DNA from: Flectonema sp. DT1601
Lineage: Eukaryota; Euglenozoa; Diplonemea; Diplonemida; Diplonemidae
Assembly: GCA_964019425.1 (NCBI GenBank)
Contig: OZ025818.1
Span: 186,001 to 250,000, forward strand
Reading direction: 5' to 3'
Length of the DNA stretch: 64,000 nt
Shown here: positions 37,810 to 56,874 of the stretch, in pieces
How positions within the stretch are numbered: position 1 is the stretch's first letter
How the letters are laid out: every line of letters starts with the position of its first letter
Position numbers and translations under genes: made by a program
The notes under the pieces: generated by a model
Database searches by the model: none
Told to the model about the DNA's origin: nothing
What the model saw: the letters and a program-made list of their open reading frames with translations, nothing else

Positions 37810-39900
37810 CTTTGTAATCGAAACCTAGGTTCCAAAACAGACAAAACGTAAAAAAAAAAAAAAAAAAAAATGAATTTAAGAATTGTGTTGACGGAGCTTG
37901 TCACACCTCATAAACAAAGAAATAGTTGAAACACGAGAACAAAGAGTTTTGCAACAACTCTTCAAAAGTAGAGACATTCCCTAATTTAGAATTCAAAAAA
38001 AAAAAAAAAAAAAAAGTTGTTCGAAAAAGTACCGAATGCTGCATCTTCCAAAAAAAAAAAAAAGAAAGCGTTTTTTTTTTTGTTTTTTTTGTTTTTTTTT
38101 TTTTTTTTGTTACGGATAGGCAACAGAGGGATAGATGTGACTAAAGTTCAAAAAAAAAAAAAAAAAAAGGAAATCCAAAAAAGTTGAAGAGCAGCACAGG
38201 CAACGAAACATCTACCAGCTGTTTGGTAAGTAATAACGATTGAAAGAACTAAGCAGCGACAGATAATAATATGAAGACATAATTTCTTTGAGGGAGTAGA
38301 AGAAGAAAAAGATGCTTTAAAAAGTGAAGGGGGAAAAAAGAAAAATTGGAAGTGAGGATGAAAAAATAACACAACAGCATACTAATTCCACACAAAAAGT
38401 ACTACTTTATTCTTTTTTTTTTTTTTTTTCCTTCTAAAAAAACTCCTTTTCCCTAAAACAAATTAAAAAAAGAAAATCACAAAGCAGAAGTGAGCTAATT
38501 TATTGCCAACATGCAGCAAATGGAACAAATCTCCCTTAACAAGTAGTTGACTGCTACGGGTAACAGATTTAGTGGAAAAGCCGTGAGGCGTCTCAACCAT
38601 TTCTTATTAAACTTTAAAAGGTAAAAAAAAGAATTTAAACTAATTTATAATATCACAAATTTAATGGAAAAAAGAGAAAAAAAAAAGAAAAAGAAAAAAA
38701 AAAGGGAACCACACGTTTCAACAGTTTTGCAATTGCATAAAAAAAGTAGGAGATTTTTTTTCTGAATAAACGTAGTTTTTTTGGACAATCTTTTTTTTTT
38801 TTTCACTTTATTATTAAGTAGGGGGGAAAAACACCACTGTTTTGAATTGCTCAATATTGGAATCTGAAGAGTGGATTGCCACAGACCCCTCATCGAGTCA
38901 TTTCGAACTTTTCAACTTATTTTTTTTTACAGCCAAAAAAAAAAAAAAAAAAAAGAAAACGGGGAGTTGGGGAAAATGAAAAAAAAGCTGTAGTTAGTCT
39001 GTTTTTTGCACAAGCCCTCTAAAAGAAAAGGTAGCCTGATAACAATCGTGTACGAGATCGTACAATAAGCAAAGAAATATGGATGGGGAGAGAAGAAAAG
39101 AAAAAAAAAGAAAAAAAAATTGGACCCATTTGCAACGTTAACAGAGTCCAGTGCTAGTGGGGGTGAAACTTTGACAATGTAAAAACAGTAACAGTGCCAG
39201 TGGGGGGAAAAAAAAAAAAAAAAAAAAGAGCTGTAAAGAAATAGCAATAAGTAGGTTTGTACCCCCGAGTGCGCTTTTTTATTCTGATTTAAAGAAGAAA
39301 AAAAAAAAAGAAAAAAAAGAGAGATCAGGGAAAACGGGAATGAAGTGGGCTTGCATACACCAACACTTTTGCTTAAACGAAAAGCTATTAATCGCTGCTT
39401 GATTTTTTTTTTTTCCCCAACAAATGACAAACTTAAACAAGTCTTACGTTAAGTGGAGTATAACGTAAGCACAAATAAATTGTTACACAAAAATAAAAAT
39501 AAAAAAATAAAAACGACAATTTGTTTGATTCTCTCCTCATTTCTCCCCACACCCGCTTTCCTTTCGAGAAAAGTCACAATTAAATATCGAAAACTATGAA
39601 GGAATTTAATTCTTATCGCCACCATCCATAATCCACAGGGTACCAAAGTGATTGGAATGGCAACGCTATGTGCATTTTTTTTTTTTTTTCTATTTTCCTT
39701 TTGACTTTGAAAAAAACTCTACGTACCTGAATAATACTAACCAAAAGTTTTTGTTTTTCAAATAATTTTGAAAAAAAAGAAAAAAAAAAGAGAGAAATAG
39801 TAAAGTTTGAGATCCCGTTCTCGCCCTTGTCCCCGTCCGGTAGCTTACAGGGCACGAATCACTACCTCGTATTGAAGAACTGCACCGAGTGAAACTCAGA
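35124..39900. other. 4.8-kb gene-free stretch, homopolymer-rich
   Basis: No gene seen. Very dense A/T runs, for example 37771-37809 (39 T) and 37672-37692, plus runs of C and G near 35525 and 35764. Phe/Lys-rich ORFs here are artefacts of these runs. Confidence 0.65.
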
Positions 39901-42277
39901 TTAGTTCTTGCCTCCTCTCTTTCCTCTCTTTTTGTTGTTATTTTGTCTCATGGAAGAGGATGACGATGGTGAAGAAGATGACGAGGGCAGAGGAAAACGC
40001 GGATAGTCACTGAGGGTCTTCTTCTTACCAGTTTCAATGGCAGTGTCATTATTAGGCCACCATACCCGGCGACTCTTTGAGAACTCCTCCGTCCAGTCAC
40101 CAACTACAGTGACTGCCTTATCAGCTTCCTTTGATCGTGAGAATTTAGGATCCGAAATCCAGCAGTACATTTTGGTATGTTTTTCTCTGCGACTAATCGA
40201 ATTTGGATTTCCGTAAGTAATTCCAAGCTGAGCGAGTGCAAATTTAACAGCGGCATCGGTAGGCGCCTTTGATGCAAACCCAGAGCCCACCACCTTAGGA
40301 ACTTCTTCGATGCTATTCAGTCTCAAAAGCTCATCATCACCCTGTTGTTATTAAGATATTCTAATGATCGGAGGAAAACTAAAAAAAACAATCCTGTTTT
40401 GATGCATACCTTTTCCTTGTCATCGGAGATTGAAGGTTCTTCGCTCTTCTTTGATGGCCATCCCCCCTGTAATTATTTTGTATGTTGCGCTCTGTTGGTC
40501 AAGACATAATCATTTATTAAATAAGTGATAAAAGGCATACGCTCTTCCACTTTCCAGTAACGTTATCGTCAACTACTGAACGGGTGTCATCACTTGAGTT
40601 AAATAGTTTCTGTTGGGGATTTTTTTGTTGTTGTTTTTTTTTTAAAACTGACTCCATGAAGTAATCAGTAGACATACCTCAATTATTTCTCGCAATTCCG
40701 TGAAAAGCGATTTGTCCTTCTGGCTGCCTTGCGTTGGAGGAATTATAACAGCCTGTGTTGAATTACTTTTATTGTTTTTTTTTTTTTTTTTGAAAACGGT
40801 TTCACAAAACAAGAAGGGAACATACATTAGTAGAACAGTTCTTTACTGCCTCAGTAGATTCTTCAAGAACTAAAGTATCACACTCGGACCACTCTGGGTG
40901 GGAATTCCACACTTCAGTGTATTCACCCTCGTGAGTAAATGCAACTTCTGAGAGAAGGTGATCTGCAGCAGAAGTGGTAGCAACAGCAGCAGAAGACTTC
41001 AAAAAAGTAACGAAAGACTTGAGGCTTTCTTTGTTTGGAGACTCAAAGAGAGAATTCTTTGGATTCAAAATAATTAGTCTCGCACGTCTGACAGTCGCTA
41101 GTGGTCGCTCCATCCAGTAGTTGCCATGGATTGCTCTAAGTACTACTCTACCACTTTCTATTTCTTCAACTTCACAGAGAGACTTGTTCGCAATTACCAG
41201 ACAACCAATTTTTACTGAAAGCTCAGACCTCGCTCTCGCTAATCTGTCAGTCGCCAAACCATAGCGTGCTAACGATAGTGCTACAGCAGGCTGCTCAGGA
41301 GGAGCCTCAACCTTGAAGATATCAACAGGTTCGATATCCGCCATTGGTGGCTCAGGAGGACGTGGTACTGGAGGCTCAGGCACAGGCTGCGGTTTGTCAA
41401 CTGGTTTTTCAACTCGTCGAAGCTGCTGAGAAGGTTGCGGTGGAGTTGGCTTTTGAGGCTTCTGATGCTGCTGAGGTGGAGTTGGCTTCTGAAAGACGGT
41501 TACAGGGGGAGCCGGTTCAGCAGGAGGAGCCTCTTGAGGAGGAGGAGGAATAGTAGGAGGCTCTGGTACTGGTGGAGGTGGTGCCTCTGGTGGAACAGGT
41601 GGCTCTGGTGGAGGCGGCTCAGTTGGAGGAGTTGGAATATGAGGAGCCTGGACTTGTTGTACTTGTTGAACCTGTGAGATTCCCTGAATTACTGGCTGTG
41701 GTACATAAGTTGGTTGCATCATACCAATACCTCCCATTGTGGGTAATAACCACATTGGTTGCTGTTGTTGTTGCTGCTGTTGTTGCTGAAGCTGCTGTTG
41801 CTGCATCTGTTGCCGTAACTGCTGCTGTTGCTGCTGTTGCATCTGCTGCTGTAATTGCTGCTGCGGATCATTCCTGGAAGTCGGAGAACTTCTTTGCGGA
41901 GGGGTATTTTCACCCTTTTGATTCATTTTGAAAAGACTCTGGACACTATTACTATGCTGCATTGTTAGGACATGTGGTGCCGTCTCAGTATACAAACTCT
42001 GACTTCTCGAAAGAGTTGTCGGGGGCTTATCATGAGGTGGCGGGGGTGTAGGGGGCGGCGGCTCGTTCGGTGGCAACGGCTGCTTACTTGACAGAAAGTC
42101 CGCAACATTAAACTCTTCCTTGGGTGGAGGACTAGGAGTTAGCTGCCTCGGTTGCGTCTTGGCAGCTAACCAACCCAGAGCTGATTTACCACTATTCTCT
42201 CCCCATGATGAGCGAGACTCTTCAGTAGTGTTAGTCTGTATCCCATTTTGTTTCATAAATATATCAATTCCCGTCAT
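39901..42277 (-). CDS. Five-exon Pro/Gln-rich protein of unknown function
   Basis: join(39901..40341, 40410..40466, 40541..40609, 40678..40752, 40826..42277) on the minus strand, 697 residues. The four introns are 68-74 bp, all phase 0, with donors GTATGT/GTATGC and acceptors ACAG. The start is the ATG at 42277; an open frame continues upstream without ATG to an acceptor-like CATTTCAG at 42375. Residues 1-60 carry a conserved-looking block (TGIDIFMKQ, SALGWLAAK, FNVADFLSSK). Long Gln and Pro-Pro-Glu repeats follow. A globular part (KIGCLVIANKSLCEVEE, VVLRAIHGNYWMERPL) could be a small beta-barrel. The last exon contains a second folded part (GFASKAPTDAAVKFALAQLG, VGDWTEEF) and a basic KKRGKRGG tail. 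Low-complexity content and the basic end suggest an RNP or granule protein; this is speculative. Confidence 0.8.
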
Positions 42278-42756
42278 CTTTGTTATTTGGATTCGTTCGC
42301 TCTGATGGCGGTTATGTTTTTGTTTAGTAGCTTTGTGGCTTTGTACTTCTGCTTTTTGAGTCAGCAAGAAGGTCCTGAAATGAGAAAAGAAAAATAATAT
42401 TTAAAAAAAGATCACAAATAAAAACCAAGCTTCCTAAAAAACAGTCCTTTTTTTCACTCGAAATCCATTCCAACGTTATGACTGCTGTAAGAGAGTAATG
42501 TTACCAGTTGTGTCTGAGATCGCTGTAACTTCATGACGGATACAACCAAATAAATATATGAACGTAAAAGAGCCTCAAAGCTAGACTGAGGAGTGAACAA
42601 CACAATACAAATATTGTTCCTTAGATCATCTTTTTTACGATTCAGACAGGCTGCCTGAACTGTTCCTTGAAACGGATAGTAAATAATAATCAAGGTATGT
42701 CCTGAATGCTACTTTTATTGAATTTTTTCTACCAAAAGACTAGTGATGGTAGTTTT
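42278..42756. other. Intergenic with a homopolymer-free island at 42454-42693
   Basis: Between the Pro/Gln-rich gene and the first E2 gene. 42454-42693 has an open minus frame of 79 codons beginning at TTG (first Met 52 codons in) and unusually few A/T runs for this region. An acceptor-like GCATTCAG precedes it. It may be a small gene, an untranslated exon or an RNA gene; I cannot decide. Confidence 0.35.
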
Positions 42757-43387
<631 letters not shown>

Positions 43388-43673
43388 TTAAAATACGTAT
43401 AAAACCAGAGAGCAGTATTCAAGTTTACAGATTCGTGCTGTATCGTCCCTCAGTCGGACATAAGGAGTACGACCAGGGATGCTACTAGGGCGATTGCTTT
43501 ACATGTGAGTGGTGAAAATTTCCCGCAAAGGGATGTGCCAAAAAAAAATAAAGGAAGGTGGAATGGGGGGGGGAAAAAAACCATAATCCCGGAATATAAG
43601 TTTATCCTGCAAGTTAGTATACTCTACCAGCTGAGGATAAAAAAAAAAGGATTTAAAATAAAAAGGGTAGGAT

Positions 43674-51232
<7,559 letters not shown>

Positions 51233-51651
51233 TTACTTTCCTTCAGCGAAGTCTACCTGTCCAGCAGTGACACGAGGACAACCTCTTCCCCAATCAAAGT
51301 AGCCAGCGACGTAGTAGTTCTCTCCAGCTTGGACTTCATCTATTTCCCTACCATCTTCGTTGTATACAGCTAAATTCTTGTCTTGAATCTGAAATCTCTG
51401 CGCCAGTACCGGTCGTAGCGTATCTAACTTCAGTCTTTCATACGACGCCAGGTCTATAAAGTGCGAGTCCTTGTTGCTCCACATCGGTGGCTTAATTTTA
51501 CCTGATTTTTGTACAAGTCATAACATGAACTGTAAGTAGTGTTCTTCGTAAATTACATACCACATCTCGCAGGTTCCAACGGAAATTTCATTCCATTGCT
51601 GGTAAGGCCGACCTCTCTTTCAATAAGGAGCATCATTCTTGCGCGGTTCAT
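51233..51651 (-). CDS. Small doublecortin-like (DCX) domain protein
   Basis: join(51233..51501, 51561..51651) on the minus strand, 119 residues. Exon 1 encodes MNRARMMLLIEREVGLTSNG and ends in a split Gly codon; the intron is 59 bp (GTATGT to AAATCAG). Exon 2 has LRPVLAQRFQIQ, then NLAVYNEDGREIDEVQ and NYYVAGYFDWGRG. The pattern hydrophobic-x-DG-x-hydrophobic followed about ten residues later by YYVAG matches the C-terminal half of doublecortin domains, which have a ubiquitin-like fold and bind microtubules. With one domain and almost nothing else it resembles small ciliary or cytoskeletal DCX proteins. The assignment rests on motif resemblance; another ubiquitin-like protein is possible. An acceptor-like CTGTAACAG precedes the leader (AG at 51671-51672). 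Confidence 0.7.
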
Positions 51652-51900
51652 TGTGTGGTCGTTGTTATTTCCTGTTACAAAAGAGTTGATTTACTATTTC
51701 AAATAGTATCGTATTATTGACATCCCTCTTATAGCTATTTGTTTATATTATGACCTTTTAGAAGAAAAGAATACAGGTAACATGTATGTCTGGTTATGGT
51801 AACACAAAAATAAGGAAAACGGTAACTGCTTATCACCGCCTAATAGATTAGATTAAGAACACACATCTGGTGGTCTTCTATCTTGGAAGTCACAAAACTA

Positions 51901-53226
51901 CTACTTTCTTCTTGATGGACGATCCATAACATTATCTTTATGAGTCGTTCCTGCCTTACCAAATGAAGCTGACCCAACAGGAGCCGCGCGGGTGTCTGAG
52001 ACCTTCGCATGTTTGAAGAACATGTGACTTTCTTGAGACTGAAATGCATTATTTCCAGAATTAGCAACATTACTACGAGCGGCATTAGTAATAAAAGGAT
52101 TCTCTGAAAGACCTCCAGATGTATCTTTTTGATACGTCGTATCCACATCAGTCAAGTGAGTATGTTTTGATTGACCTGCCTTTCCGAATTTGTCACCACG
52201 CTTTTGCATTGCAGCTGGGAGCATCTCTTTGTTAGTTCTGTCAGCACCAGTTGCTTCTCCAAAGTCACGTCGGTACAATGCTTCCGATTCCATTCCCTTT
52301 TCAGTTGTCTCTTGAAAGTATGCTCCCTTGTGGAAGTATGTCTGCATATGATTCCATTTTACTTTACGCTTGTCGAGTCCCATCTCCTTTCTTTGTAATT
52401 CATATTGTATATTTTCTAGCTTACGCTGGTCATCAGTTAAGTTTCGACGTCTTTCGACTTCAAGTCGGTCAGCCTCTTGATCCTGACGTTCTTTCTTATA
52501 GCGAGCAATCCTTTGAAGCTCTCGTAGCTTCCACAGCTCTCTTGCCATAGCAACATTTATATCATCACTATCGTCAGGCATTTCACCGTCACTTTCAGCA
52601 TCGTTGTTTTGTTCAGCATCTTCTTGACGCTTAATGTCTGTGATAACCATTCCTCTGGCTGCTGCAGTTCTTTTGTCGTTAAGTTCTCTGCGTCGACGGG
52701 TTTCGTCTTCGAGCTCAGCTGCCTGTTTGCGGGTTTCTAAGTGAGTAATTCGATCAGTTTTTGATACAAAGAATTGAGGTTTCGCAACAGTCATGGTTTG
52801 CTCTTCTTCAGATTCGGAACAAGTGACTTCTTCGTAGCTGCTGCTGCCGTCGGATTCTTCTTCGACGACTTCTGGTTCTACGGCTCTGGCGCGAGCACGT
52901 GCGCGACGCTGTTCGAAATCGTCTTCCTCATCATTTCGTGTTAATGGTTTCTCGACGACTGTCTCTTCCACAATATCAGCTTCTCTAACTCTACGTCTTG
53001 ATGTTGTGACTGGAGGCTGATTCATTCTTTCCAATCTCTTGTCTGCTACGTCTTTTATTTCAATATTTTTACCCTTTTTTTCAAACACCGAAATCTCTTC
53101 CTCATCACTGTCCTCACCAAGCCATGCAGGAGCCTGACCTCTTCGATAACGTGTAGTCATATTTCCTATTTCCTTTTTCTTTTCCTTCTTTCCAATCTTT
53201 GTCGAAGGCTTGTCCAGTCCCATCAT
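51901..53226 (-). CDS. MFAP1: MFAP1-like spliceosomal protein
   Basis: 441 residues, intronless. MFAP1 is a component of the spliceosomal B complex, recruited before activation. The family's C-terminal region is clear: ERRRNLTDDQRKLEN, KWNHMQTYFHKGAYFQ, ALYRRDFGEATGADRTNK, LPAAMQKRGDKFGKAGQSK and THLTDVDTTYQ. N-terminal parts are acidic and Arg-rich with long helices, as usual, and RYRRGQAPAW near residue 27 is a conserved-looking start of the family. Two ATGs lie together (53226 and 53223); the first is used. An acceptor AACACAG lies about 35 nt upstream. Its presence fits an organism that uses cis- and probably trans-splicing. Confidence 0.9.
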   Translation of the reverse strand: MMGLDKPSTKIGKKEKKKEIGNMTTRYRRGQAPAWLGEDSDEEEISVFEKKGKNIEIKDVADKRLERMNQPPVTTSRRRVREADIVEETVVEKPLTRNDEEDDFEQRRARARARAVEPEVVEEESDGSSSYEEVTCSESEEEQTMTVAKPQFFVSKTDRITHLETRKQAAELEDETRRRRELNDKRTAAARGMVITDIKRQEDAEQNNDAESDGEMPDDSDDINVAMARELWKLRELQRIARYKKERQDQEADRLEVERRRNLTDDQRKLENIQYELQRKEMGLDKRKVKWNHMQTYFHKGAYFQETTEKGMESEALYRRDFGEATGADRTNKEMLPAAMQKRGDKFGKAGQSKHTHLTDVDTTYQKDTSGGLSENPFITNAARSNVANSGNNAFQSQESHMFFKHAKVSDTRAAPVGSASFGKAGTTHKDNVMDRPSRRK

Positions 53227-54048
53227 TTTCTTTGTTTGATTTTGTTATAGTATTTACTGTGTTCGCAATTATATTATTTGTACGTTTACTGGGTCTTCCT
53301 ACCTGTTCCACTTATTTCTTAATTCTTCCTTTGCAAAGAGAAAAAAAGAATTATGTAAAAATAATCAAATCTAATAATCAATTCGTCAATCTCATACAAG
53401 GGCTAAATTCTAACTAGATGCGTGTGGGAGGATAAACTAAGAAGGCGTTTTAAAAAATGAGAAAAAAAAATTTTAAATATCTAAAGTAGCAATCCCTATT
53501 TGGGGATTGCTATTTCTTTCCTTTTTTTTTTTTTTTTTTTTGTTCGTTTCTTTTCATTCGGTATAATTATATTGCTGACTTACAGCTGACAAATTCAAGA
53601 GAGGTAAGGCGGACTAACATATAGTCGAGAGGGGGAAGAAAAAAGTGTGAAAAATTCTTAATAAAATCTGACATTGTCAGGAAGCACAGATTGGTTTGCG
53701 AATACACCACATATTAGGCACATTCTTACTTAGGGGAGGGCAATGAAACAACTCTATCAAAATAAAAATCTAAAAAATGGTGCGAGTGGTTTTCTGTTCT
53801 TTTTTATTTTTTTTTTCCATTCTCAGCAGGGAATCGAACTTGAAAGCTGATTTTCTTCACGATGCGCAGCTTAAAAACAACTATCTGATGAAGTAATCAA
53901 CTTTTCAAGGTGTAAGGTGTGGGATTCTAAGTGGTGAAGGGAAAGAGTGCTGAGGAGTAGTAAGTACAAACATTTGGTATTTCATTTCCTTTTAGAAGTT
54001 TTGATAAAATATTAGATCACTATCCAATCAAGTCAACATGAGGGTACT
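53227..54048. other. Intergenic with a long perfect hairpin
   Basis: No gene seen. Apart from the hairpin (listed separately) it is AT-rich with a T run at 53522-53541. Confidence 0.55.
53484..53515. other. Inverted repeat, 10-bp perfect stem extending to 13 bp
   Basis: Arms TAGCAATCCC (53487-53496) and GGGATTGCTA (53503-53512) around a 6-nt loop. The stem extends by one G-U and two A-T pairs. On the plus strand a 20-T run follows within about 10 bases. It may be a 3'-end or stability element of the E3 transcript (minus strand), or the end of a small plus-strand RNA. Confidence 0.6.
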
Positions 54049-56874
54049 TCAGGCTGCTCTAACTTCTCTTCTACCACCTGCTTCATAGCGATGGAGTCCT
54101 GATGGCTGACGTGATACGAGTCCACTGCGCATTGTGGCTCCAATGATGTGACAAAGTGACGTAGCTCTTGAAACGCAATCCTTTTGTGTTACAATACTTG
54201 GCTTTAGTCTCTTCGACAGCACTCTCAAGTGAGACATCACAGCAGCAGCCCAGAAACTGTATCTCGTGGCACCTAAAGAAATCCCTTCGGTTCTCGTTGG
54301 TGGAAGTGCCGGCAGAACTGGTTCTGGACCTGCAAACCGTTCAACTTGACGCTGGACGCCGTGGCCTTGAGAGTGGAAGAACTCTTTGAGAATCTTCTTA
54401 AGATGGTGAACAGCAGCGAGGGCTTCGTAAGAACTCTCGTTAGAGTCCTCGTGCTTTAAGACATCAGCATTAGTGTGACCTTCAGGAGCAGTAGAATGCT
54501 TTACTACGAGGATACGGTGCCCGACATTGACGGAAGCAGCAGCATGTCCATTTGGTAAGTCTTCAGCTCTTCTAATACTGCAGGACAGACCTACAGCTCC
54601 CTTTCTTACACGAGAACCTTCCGATGAAGGAAGAAGGATGAACTTCCCACCGTTCGCTGAGATGTATCTCAAAAGATCAACATCACGTCTTTCTGCTAAT
54701 TGTAATTTACAAGTACTACCAGGACAAGGACAGTCATCACCAATTAGAACTGGTAACGTGGTAGTCTCACAGGCGTCTTTTCTCAACTTGAGAATTACTT
54801 CATCAGCTTCCTTCTTTCTGCTGCTGTACTCGCTGGGGTTTGCCAGCTTTGCAGCTTCCGCCAACATTTTGTTCTCGGGGTATTTCATTGCGTCGAAGTC
54901 GCAAGCACCTCTGCAAGTTGGACACTTCTTTCCGGTTTTACACATCGATTCCGCAAGACAGTGACGGCAGAAAGTATGTCCGCAAGGAGTTGACACAGGG
55001 TACACCATCAGACAAAGACAAACTCCACATTCAAGAGTTCCTGTTAGTTCTCGTCGAAGGACACCAGTGGAACCTGCGCGTGACGTAGGTTGTGAAGGAC
55101 AGCTCGGACCGTTGTTGTTGTTGGTAGCGTTTTTGTTTCTATTAATGGCAGAGTTGGTCAAATCACTTAGTGCTGGTTGCACTGGTTGTCCGTTTGCGTT
55201 CTGTCCCCTGCATAATTCTGCCAGTCTCTTCCTTACTCGAAGAAGTCCTTCTTCAAGACAGGCTTCGTTATCCACAGGAGTCTTTACATTTCTCAGATTT
55301 GCCGAACAGGAAGCATCATTATGTTGCATTATAATAGGACTGCAGCCTGAGTCAGCTGTCTGTAAAGGAGTTTGTCCAACACCAACGTCAACCGTTGATG
55401 TCGCTGTTATTCTACTCAACTCTTCAGGAACTGGGATCACAGGACTACACTGAGCATCAGCGAACTGCGGGGATCCGACTTTCTCGGTTCCGCACATATC
55501 ACAATTTGACAATCTCAACTCATTATGAAAAGTACACTTCACACATGCCCAGAAGTCAGTTTCCTCTGGTTCTGTTGGTGGAGATGGAGGAGGAGGGGTT
55601 TTCATAGTCGATTGATTTCTAGTTGCTGGTTTTGTATTTGGAACTGCAATGGTAGTTGTAACAGAAGACTCAACGAGCTCTGATTTTTGCGGAAGAGTTG
55701 CAATTCTAGTAACGACTGAAGTCTCAACCAGAACAGACTGCGGTGCGACAATTCTTGTTGTTGACATCGACGCCTTCAACTCAACGCAAGGCTTCACTTC
55801 AACGAGGTTAGTCGCTGGTGTTCTAATCTGCTTATGGGCTACGGCTACAGCAGGAGGTATTGGACTTGTTCTTGGCTTCGACTTCATTTGATCATTCAGT
55901 GTGGTATCCGACTTAGGTGACGGCAGAGTTTCTACCTTCGCTTCCTCAACTTCTCTTTTAGAAATGTCTTCATTCTTTGGCTGACGTTTTGGTCCGTCTC
56001 CAGTCTTCTTCACAGAGGTTGCCTTTGACGCCGATTTTTGAGCAACCTTATCAGAATTACCAGTGCTGCCAGGAGTAACGCGGTGTTTTAAAACTGCCTT
56101 TGGAGCTGTCTCTGCTGACTTTGAGCATTCTGATTGTTTGGGGGCTTCGTTGAGAAGTTTTGAGTCTTCCGATGCTTCAGGTTCAGTCACGGCCTCATCA
56201 GTATTGATAACGTTATCAGATTGTTCAACACGAAGCTTTAATACCGCCTTTGGAGCTGGCTCTGCTGACTCAGTTTCAGGCACATCGGACTTAATGCGAA
56301 GCTTTAAAACAGCCTTTGGGAGCTCGGGGGTTTTCACAGGTTTTGGAGCAGCCTCATCAGCATTTGTGTTGACCTCCTCTGACGGTTCCGGTGCTGGTGC
56401 AGCATCATCAGCATTACGAGGTGTTTCCTTTAATTCTGATGTTGGAGGTTGTGGTGAGATCTTTAATGAAGGAGGTGCTTGAGGAATGATTTTCTGTTCC
56501 TTTGAGGCGACTTCACTTGGTGGCGCAGCTGCTGCAGCATCTGCGTTCATTGCCGGTGTGTCACAGGTCTGTTCACACTTGCCCTTAATTTCATTGATCA
56601 CTGTACTGCTTGGAATTTCTGAAGCAATCAACTTTCCTTCTTCTACACCCGACTTGAAGCCAAGTTTCTCCATTAATCTTACACCAGCAGGGTATCTACC
56701 AATCCTTTCAACGTATTTTGGATTCTTTCCGTTTACCCTTTTAAATTTATCATCTTCAGGATTGCTGGACATGTTCTGTCCATATCTCAGTAAGGTGTCT
56801 ATTGCTAATGTGAAGTGCGCACCTCCTCCAGTTTCTCTCAGAAGGCATGCTTTGATGTCAGAGATTGATTCCAT
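54049..56874 (-). CDS. RING E3 ubiquitin ligase with PUB, RanBP2-type zinc finger and LON-like domain
   Basis: 941 residues, intronless. Residues about 18-75 form a PUB domain (AIDTLLRYGQNM, VERIGRYPAGVRLMEKLGF), a module that binds p97/VCP tails. A long low-complexity part follows, with repeated PKAVLKLR motifs. Residues about 439-465 are a RanBP2-type finger (W-x-C-x2-C, LSNCDMCG), often a ubiquitin binder. A C3HC4 RING lies at about 613-655 (C-x2-C-x11-C-x-H-x2-C-x2-C-x11-C-x2-C). Residues about 710-800 (GLSCSIRRAEDLPNG, VGHRILVVKHS, GHTNADV) resemble the LON substrate-binding region seen after the RING in LONRF proteins. It probably moves ubiquitin from a UBE2D-type E2, three of which are encoded nearby. 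PUB plus RanBP2 finger recalls HOIP, but no RBR is present. A strong acceptor TTCTCCCCCAG lies 23 nt before the ATG. Confidence 0.85.
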   Translation of the reverse strand: MESISDIKACLLRETGGGAHFTLAIDTLLRYGQNMSSNPEDDKFKRVNGKNPKYVERIGRYPAGVRLMEKLGFKSGVEEGKLIASEIPSSTVINEIKGKCEQTCDTPAMNADAAAAAPPSEVASKEQKIIPQAPPSLKISPQPPTSELKETPRNADDAAPAPEPSEEVNTNADEAAPKPVKTPELPKAVLKLRIKSDVPETESAEPAPKAVLKLRVEQSDNVINTDEAVTEPEASEDSKLLNEAPKQSECSKSAETAPKAVLKHRVTPGSTGNSDKVAQKSASKATSVKKTGDGPKRQPKNEDISKREVEEAKVETLPSPKSDTTLNDQMKSKPRTSPIPPAVAVAHKQIRTPATNLVEVKPCVELKASMSTTRIVAPQSVLVETSVVTRIATLPQKSELVESSVTTTIAVPNTKPATRNQSTMKTPPPPSPPTEPEETDFWACVKCTFHNELRLSNCDMCGTEKVGSPQFADAQCSPVIPVPEELSRITATSTVDVGVGQTPLQTADSGCSPIIMQHNDASCSANLRNVKTPVDNEACLEEGLLRVRKRLAELCRGQNANGQPVQPALSDLTNSAINRNKNATNNNNGPSCPSQPTSRAGSTGVLRRELTGTLECGVCLCLMVYPVSTPCGHTFCRHCLAESMCKTGKKCPTCRGACDFDAMKYPENKMLAEAAKLANPSEYSSRKKEADEVILKLRKDACETTTLPVLIGDDCPCPGSTCKLQLAERRDVDLLRYISANGGKFILLPSSEGSRVRKGAVGLSCSIRRAEDLPNGHAAASVNVGHRILVVKHSTAPEGHTNADVLKHEDSNESSYEALAAVHHLKKILKEFFHSQGHGVQRQVERFAGPEPVLPALPPTRTEGISLGATRYSFWAAAVMSHLRVLSKRLKPSIVTQKDCVSRATSLCHIIGATMRSGLVSRQPSGLHRYEAGGRREVRAA

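Noticed and set aside
53820-53900. tRNA-like GTTCGATTCC on the minus strand
   Set aside because: The flanking bases do not form a T stem or an acceptor stem.
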